This document shows positions 59,287-64,000 of a DNA stretch of 64,000 nucleotides, one piece after another (position 1 is the stretch's first letter; every line of letters begins with the position of its first letter). The notes beneath the pieces were generated by a model, which saw nothing but the letters and a program-made list of their open reading frames with translations, ran no database searches and was not told the DNA's origin. Both the position numbers and the translations under genes were made by a program. Location: assembly GCA_030549495.1 (NCBI GenBank), contig JAUIRK010001030.1:62001-126000 (forward strand). The letters run 5' to 3'. The stretch comes from Nectonema munidae. Lineage: Eukaryota > Nematomorpha > Nectonematoida > Nectonematidae.

Positions 59287-60345
59287 ATTCTAACTCTAAA
59301 ATTAAGCACTCTTTCAGTTTTGCTAACTCTAATTCTAAAGATAAGCAGTGTCCAATTTTCCCAACTCTAACTCTAAGTTTAGGCACTCTTCTAATATACC
59401 TAACTCTAACTCTAATTTTAAGCACTCTTCTAATATACCCAACTCTAACTCTAAAATTAAGCACTTTTCCAGTTTTCCTAACTCTAACTCTAAAGATAAG
59501 CAGTTTTCCGATTTTCCTAACTCTAATTCTAAGTTTAAGCATTCATATTATATTTACCTAACTCTAACTCTATGTTTGAGCACTCTTCTAATATACCTAA
59601 CTCTAACTCAAAGTTTGAGCACTTTTCTAATTTACCTAACTCTAACTCTAAAATTAAGCACTCTTTCAGTTTTCGTAACTTAAGTTTAAGCGCTCTTCTA
59701 GTATACCTAACTCTAACTCTAAGTTCAAGCACTCTTCTAATATACCTAACTCTAACTCTAATTTTAAGCATTCTTCTAATTTACCTAACTCTAACTTAAA
59801 GTTTAAGCTCTCTTTCAGTTTTCCTAACTCTAAATTAAAGTTTAAACACTATTCTAATTTACTTAACTATAACTCTAAGTTTAAGCAACCTTCTAATATA
59901 CCTAACTCTAACTTTAATATCAAGCCCCCTCTTCCAGTTTTCCTTACTCTAACTTAAAGTTAAAGCACTCTTCAAATTTAACTAACTCCATCTCTGAGTT
60001 CAAGTACTTTTTCAGTTTTCCTAACTCTAATACTAGGATTAAGCACTCTCCTATTTATTTCTAAAACTAATACTAAGATTAAGCACTCTTCCAGTTTTCC
60101 TAACTCTTACACTAAGTTAAGACACTCTTCGATTTTTCCTAACTTTGACTCTAAATTTAAGCAATCTTCTAATTTACCTAGCTCTAACTCTGAGTACGAG
60201 CACTCTTCCCGTTTTCCTAACTCTAATTCTAAGTTTAAGCACTTTTCCAATTTACCTAACTCTAACTCTGAGTTTAAGCACTCTTCTAGTTTTCCTAACT
60301 CTAACTCTAGGTTTAAGCACTCGTAATTCAATCTTATTTTAACTT
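59287..60345. repeat. Minisatellite of about 37-38 bp units, roughly 28 units
   Basis: Units of the type CTAACTCTAACTCTAAGTTT then AAGCACTCTTCTAATATAC, with alternating endings (TTTCAGTTTTC or TCTAATATACC). Divergence rises towards the right end. It abuts the 110-bp array and lies 3' of the KDZ transposase. Confidence 0.92.
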
Positions 60346-60690
60346 AGACTTCACAATTAATCACATTTCTAACTTTACCAGTTCTAATATCAGTTAGTTT
60401 TTCAAAATCAATCACTCTAACATGAAATTTTTTTAATTTCTTGACATTATTATTTTCACTATTTTTTCACTTTACTAGCACACTTTCATCATCACTTTCT
60501 CTAAAACAAAAATATATTCCATTCAAAAAAATTCTAACTTAATGGGTTGTTAAAATTTTAAAACTTTCGTTTCAAAATTTCAAAATCATACTCTTTTCGT
60601 TGAAATATACTTCTTTTAATCCAATCAAAACAAAAAAATGATTTAACAGAATAAAACAATTTATTAACGTTAATTAATACTTCGTATGCG

Positions 60691-61960
60691 CTACTCAGAA
60701 AACTTTTTACAATTTAAATAATTCAATAAGAAATAAAAAAATATAGTTCTTATATCACAATCCATTTTTCGAGTCATATACTTGAATGCATTAATTCCAC
60801 TATTAAATGTTTCGCAAGCTTCAAAGTTAATTCCTTTGAGGTGATTGAATTTTTCTAAACGTGAATCAAACTCGCAATGTACACTATCTAATTTATACTC
60901 TTTTTTTCTATGCTTTTGGATATGAAATGGATCAACAATCATATCCAATGAAGTCCAATTTTTTGCTCTATTATCTTGTTTTTTGTTTACCAAATTTTGA
61001 ATATAAGGCTTCAATTTACAAGCATTGTCGTATACTAAGCAAGTTATTTTTTCTGGAGTAGGCTTTTCACCAAAAACATCAAATAAAAAAGTAAAAACAT
61101 TATTAACACTTGCTGATTTCATGATTTCTTTGAACCCTACAACAATTCCACAAGGTTTCAATAAAAAAAGCATTCCTTCGGTTCTTTTATATAATTTGGA
61201 ATAGTTTTTTGCTTCTTCTTGTGTACGATGTAACGAATTAGAAAAAAGACTTTTTTTGTATGCTTTTCACAGTAATATGATGCGTTTCTATACTGATTTC
61301 CCTTCAAAGGAGAATTGCAACAGTCAATACCATCATCCAAAACACCACAAACTGTTAGCCAAAGCTTTTGGTTGCCATCAACTACACAAACTTTATTTGA
61401 ACAACCTTTATTATCAGATTCATGCTCTTTCCATATATTAAAAAACTCCTTGATACAGTCGTGAATACTTTGACAAAACAATTTCAAATCAAAACTTCCG
61501 TCATTTTTTCTTGGCCATGGAACTTCGAAAGAATAGCAAATCAAGTAATTAAAAACGAAAAAAGAAATTTCTATATTTTCTAATAAGTTAAGATTTTCTT
61601 TCAAGTTATACTTTTCCTTTAAAATATCTGTACATCTTCTTTCCTAAACATACTAAAATTCTAATTTCTTCCAAAATTTTTCTGGAAAAAACAATTTTTT
61701 TAGACAAATAAAAAAATGAGAAATTTTTCTCATAAATTCTTTTTCCTTTTTCCTATCTTTAAAACATTTTTTTGAACAAAACTTGCAAGAATACATATAA
61801 TTAATAATTTTTTGAATGCCATTTAAAGAAATGAAATTTATTGATGACTTGTTAACTCTCATTTTTCTGTCACAACAAATATACTTTTGAGGCACAATCA
61901 TTAGGTTTCTTTCAACATTAAACGCACTACGCACTACACGTTCTAATTTTGATCAAAGTC
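60691..61960 (-). mobile_element. KDZ-family (Kyakuja-Dileera-Zisupton) DNA transposon, decayed transposase
   Basis: Minus-strand pieces: YMYSCKFCSKKCFKDRKKEK, a CxC-type cysteine cluster (61653-61934); VVDGNQKLWLTVCGVLDDG and CCNSPLKGNQYRNASYYCEK (61158-61604); then the catalytic part CLVYDNACKLKPYIQN, DMIVDPFHIQKHRKKEYKLD, FEACETFNSGINAFKYMTRK and FFYFLLNYLN (60691-61173). YDNAC, the DPFH..H block and the E-x-FNSGIN block fit the KDZ DDE fold. The last two pieces overlap in different frames at a run of seven T/A (61164-61170), probably one indel; a stop and frame change separate the first two. Terminal repeats not identified. Confidence 0.78.
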
Positions 61961-64000
61961 TTTCTTAACTGTGATAGAAAGAATATTGCTTTCATCTTTG
62001 TTTTGATTTTCTATAGGATTTGATTCTTTTATATATATAGCGATCACGGTTAATAAAGCCTTCAGGCACATCGTCAAACAGTATGAAAGCATTATATAAG
62101 GAAAAAAAAGATAACTCCATTTTTATAATCTAAAAAAAACAAACAAATTTATATAACAACTAGGCTAGCAAAGTTTTATGCATAAACATATCGAATTACT
62201 CTACTCAAGACAATTCGAAGATCTCCGTATACAAATATACCTTAAAACAAAAGAGTTTCACGTATACAAATTTATAAAATAGATAAGAGTGTTTTACGTA
62301 TGAGTCTTATTTGAATTTTTTTGAAAATATTGTACTTGAATAAGTTTGAGTGAAAAAAAGGGAAATTTTACCCTTTAGCCTGTTAGATAAAAAATTAACT
62401 CTTTTTATTTATTATAGTCTCAACATTTTTTTCTTCAAAAAAAGCTCCATAACTTACTGTCAAATTACTGTACGGTATTTACATGTAAACTTATTGAAAT
62501 ACCATTTATATAGTTACAAAAAATTGATGAAACATCAAATGCTAATTTAAATTTAGATATTTTCATAGTAATTGTATTTCAAATGTTAAAAGTATATTTG
62601 CATGTATAACTATCAATATTTTGAATTCTACTTTTAACTTTACAATTATAAATTCAAAAATAGAAGAAATTTCAATTTTACTAATAAAAAAGTTGAGATT
62701 AATACTTATTCAAACTTATTTAACTATAAATCCAAAAGGATACACACTTTTAATTCAACTAAGTTAAAATCTAACATTAATGACACTTCTAAATCCTCAA
62801 ACATAAAGCCCACAAAAATTAAACGTATAATTTACTGATATTTTGCTCAATCAAATTAACAATTTGGCAAACTCAATAAAACTTTCTACTTCTCTTTAGC
62901 TCCTTTAATAAATAAAATAATAATGAAATTTTCAATGACATTAATACCACTTCAAATTTTACCATCTTTCAATCATTTTTTCAACTCTCTTATTTATAAC
63001 TTTAAAATCAATCACACATTCAAACATATTACTTATAACTCTAAATTTAATCTGACTTTCAACTTTACTTATTCTGAGTTATGAATCAAGCATATAGCTA
63101 ACTTTATTCAATTTAACTCAAAAATTAATCACAAAAAAGTTATACTAAATATTTTAAAATTATTACAAAGATAATAGTCAAAATATCAAATTCAATAACT
63201 ACAATAATAGTTATTAAACTCTTACATACTCTTACTTTAAGCAATCAATCAAAGTTCTATCTTATTTTTAAAAATATTTCAATTATATAGTCTAAAAGAA
63301 CACCTTCCTAAACATACTAAAATTCTAAATTCTTCCAAAAAATTTCTGGAAAAAATAATTTTTTTAGACAAATAAAAAAAAGTTTAAGCCTTTAACATCT
63401 AATTAATTTTAATCCAATTATGCCAAAACAAAAGTCTAAAATTTAAAAAACTATATTATTACAAAAAAGTTATTTTTAATATAAACATAATTTTCAAAAA
63501 AAAAAGCAAGTTGTTCAGAAAGGCATAGAAAAATTTTTTTGTTAAATAAATGAAACAAAATTTAGTTATAATGTCTTAGAATCAATTTCTCTGCAGAAAT
63601 ATCCACTTTATTATGTCATTATTGTACTTCGAAGCTAGTATTTCGACATGAGAGTTCTGTATAAGTTCGAAAAAAAGTTAATTAAAAATTTCAAAAAACA
63701 AAATTTCAAAATTGAAAAAATTCTATAATACAGCACAAAAGTATGGTTCAGAAAACAATAATTTCCAAGAAAGAAAAACAAAAAGCTATCAGTTAAAATT
63801 TATGTAGAAAAACTAGGAAGCATTTCAATGTATTTAAAAAAATTATATAGTTTCTGAGAACAATTGCTTAAATGTATAAACAGCTAACTAATGCTATCTC
63901 ATTACACTACTTCAAATACAAAAGAAAAAAGTTCTCAGGCAAAGATTTATTTCAGCAATTTTAAAATAAAATATTACATATAGTAAAATTGCTATAAAAA
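61961..64000. other. AT-rich stretch to the window end
   Basis: No gene recognised. Between 62640 and 63240 loose repeats of AACTCTAAATTTAA-like motifs resemble a decayed form of the 59287-60345 minisatellite. A short copy of the KDZ reading frame lies at 63304-63380. Confidence 0.5.
63304..63380 (-). mobile_element. Partial duplicate of KDZ coding sequence
   Basis: 77 bp matching 61640-61714 at almost every position (same strand and order), covering the codons for LFFPEKFWKKLEF. It is followed by AAGTTTAAGCC, a motif of the minisatellite. Confidence 0.75.

Noticed and set aside
58543-59561. Overlapping + frames of 72-144 codons with repeated hydrophobic sequence
   Set aside because: They arise from the 110-bp array, whose length is not a multiple of three; every frame stays partly open by chance.
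59255-60342. Frames rich in Arg-Val or Leu-Glu repeats on the minus strand and Leu-Thr or Asn-Ser on the plus strand
   Set aside because: Translation of the minisatellite in different frames; no start context or conserved motif.

Overview
The window is AT-rich nuclear DNA from an invertebrate animal. The mix of very short introns (53-59 bp) with multi-kilobase introns full of decayed transposons, tRNA-derived SINEs, piggyBac, hAT, MULE, pogo and KDZ remnants, and an arthropod-like UCKL1 would fit a crustacean such as a parasitic copepod. The species is an inference; no marker gene settles it. Nothing looks bacterial.

Two host genes stand out, both on the + strand. (1) The 3' part of UCKL1 (uridine-cytidine kinase-like 1) lies at 6722-19976 as seven exons. 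They cover the end of the kinase domain and the whole C-terminal uracil-phosphoribosyltransferase-like domain, with the stop at 19974-19976. Every splice phase agrees and the seven exons sum to 999 nt. One exon is only 17 nt long. (2) A secreted collagen-like gene spans about 32944-55976: a signal-peptide exon, eight Gly-X-Y exons (four of exactly 126 bp) and a basic, Cys-containing last exon. If the splice sites I chose are right, the CDS is 1533 nt (510 residues). The triple-helical part has very little proline (12 of about 412 residues) and much lysine (about 68).

Layout. 1-2.75 kb: decayed piggyBac transposase interrupted by a 777-bp pure (TG)n tract that sits in what looks like an intron. 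2.75-6.7 kb: non-coding, with a hAT-like MITE. 6.7-20 kb: UCKL1. Its 4.1-kb intron holds a LINE tail, a piggyBac-type MITE, a Mutator-like foldback MITE and a mariner-type MITE. Its 7.9-kb intron holds two piggyBac copies, a 5'-truncated LINE with target-site duplication, a 34-bp minisatellite and long duplicated AT-rich blocks. 20-26.4 kb: intergenic, no gene seen. 26.4-30.9 kb: Penelope-like inverted arms around a minus-strand RTE-like LINE. 30.9-32.9 kb: hAT end and a SINE. 32.9-56 kb: the collagen-like gene, with introns carrying SINEs, pogo/Tigger, three hAT remnants, a MULE-type transposase, a 507-bp tandem duplication with a mariner MITE, and a Jockey/CR1-like LINE. 56-64 kb: a 110-bp tandem array, a roughly 37-bp minisatellite and a minus-strand KDZ-family transposase remnant.

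UCKL1 belongs to pyrimidine salvage and the collagen-like protein to extracellular matrix; I see no functional link between them. The rest is mobile DNA and its debris.
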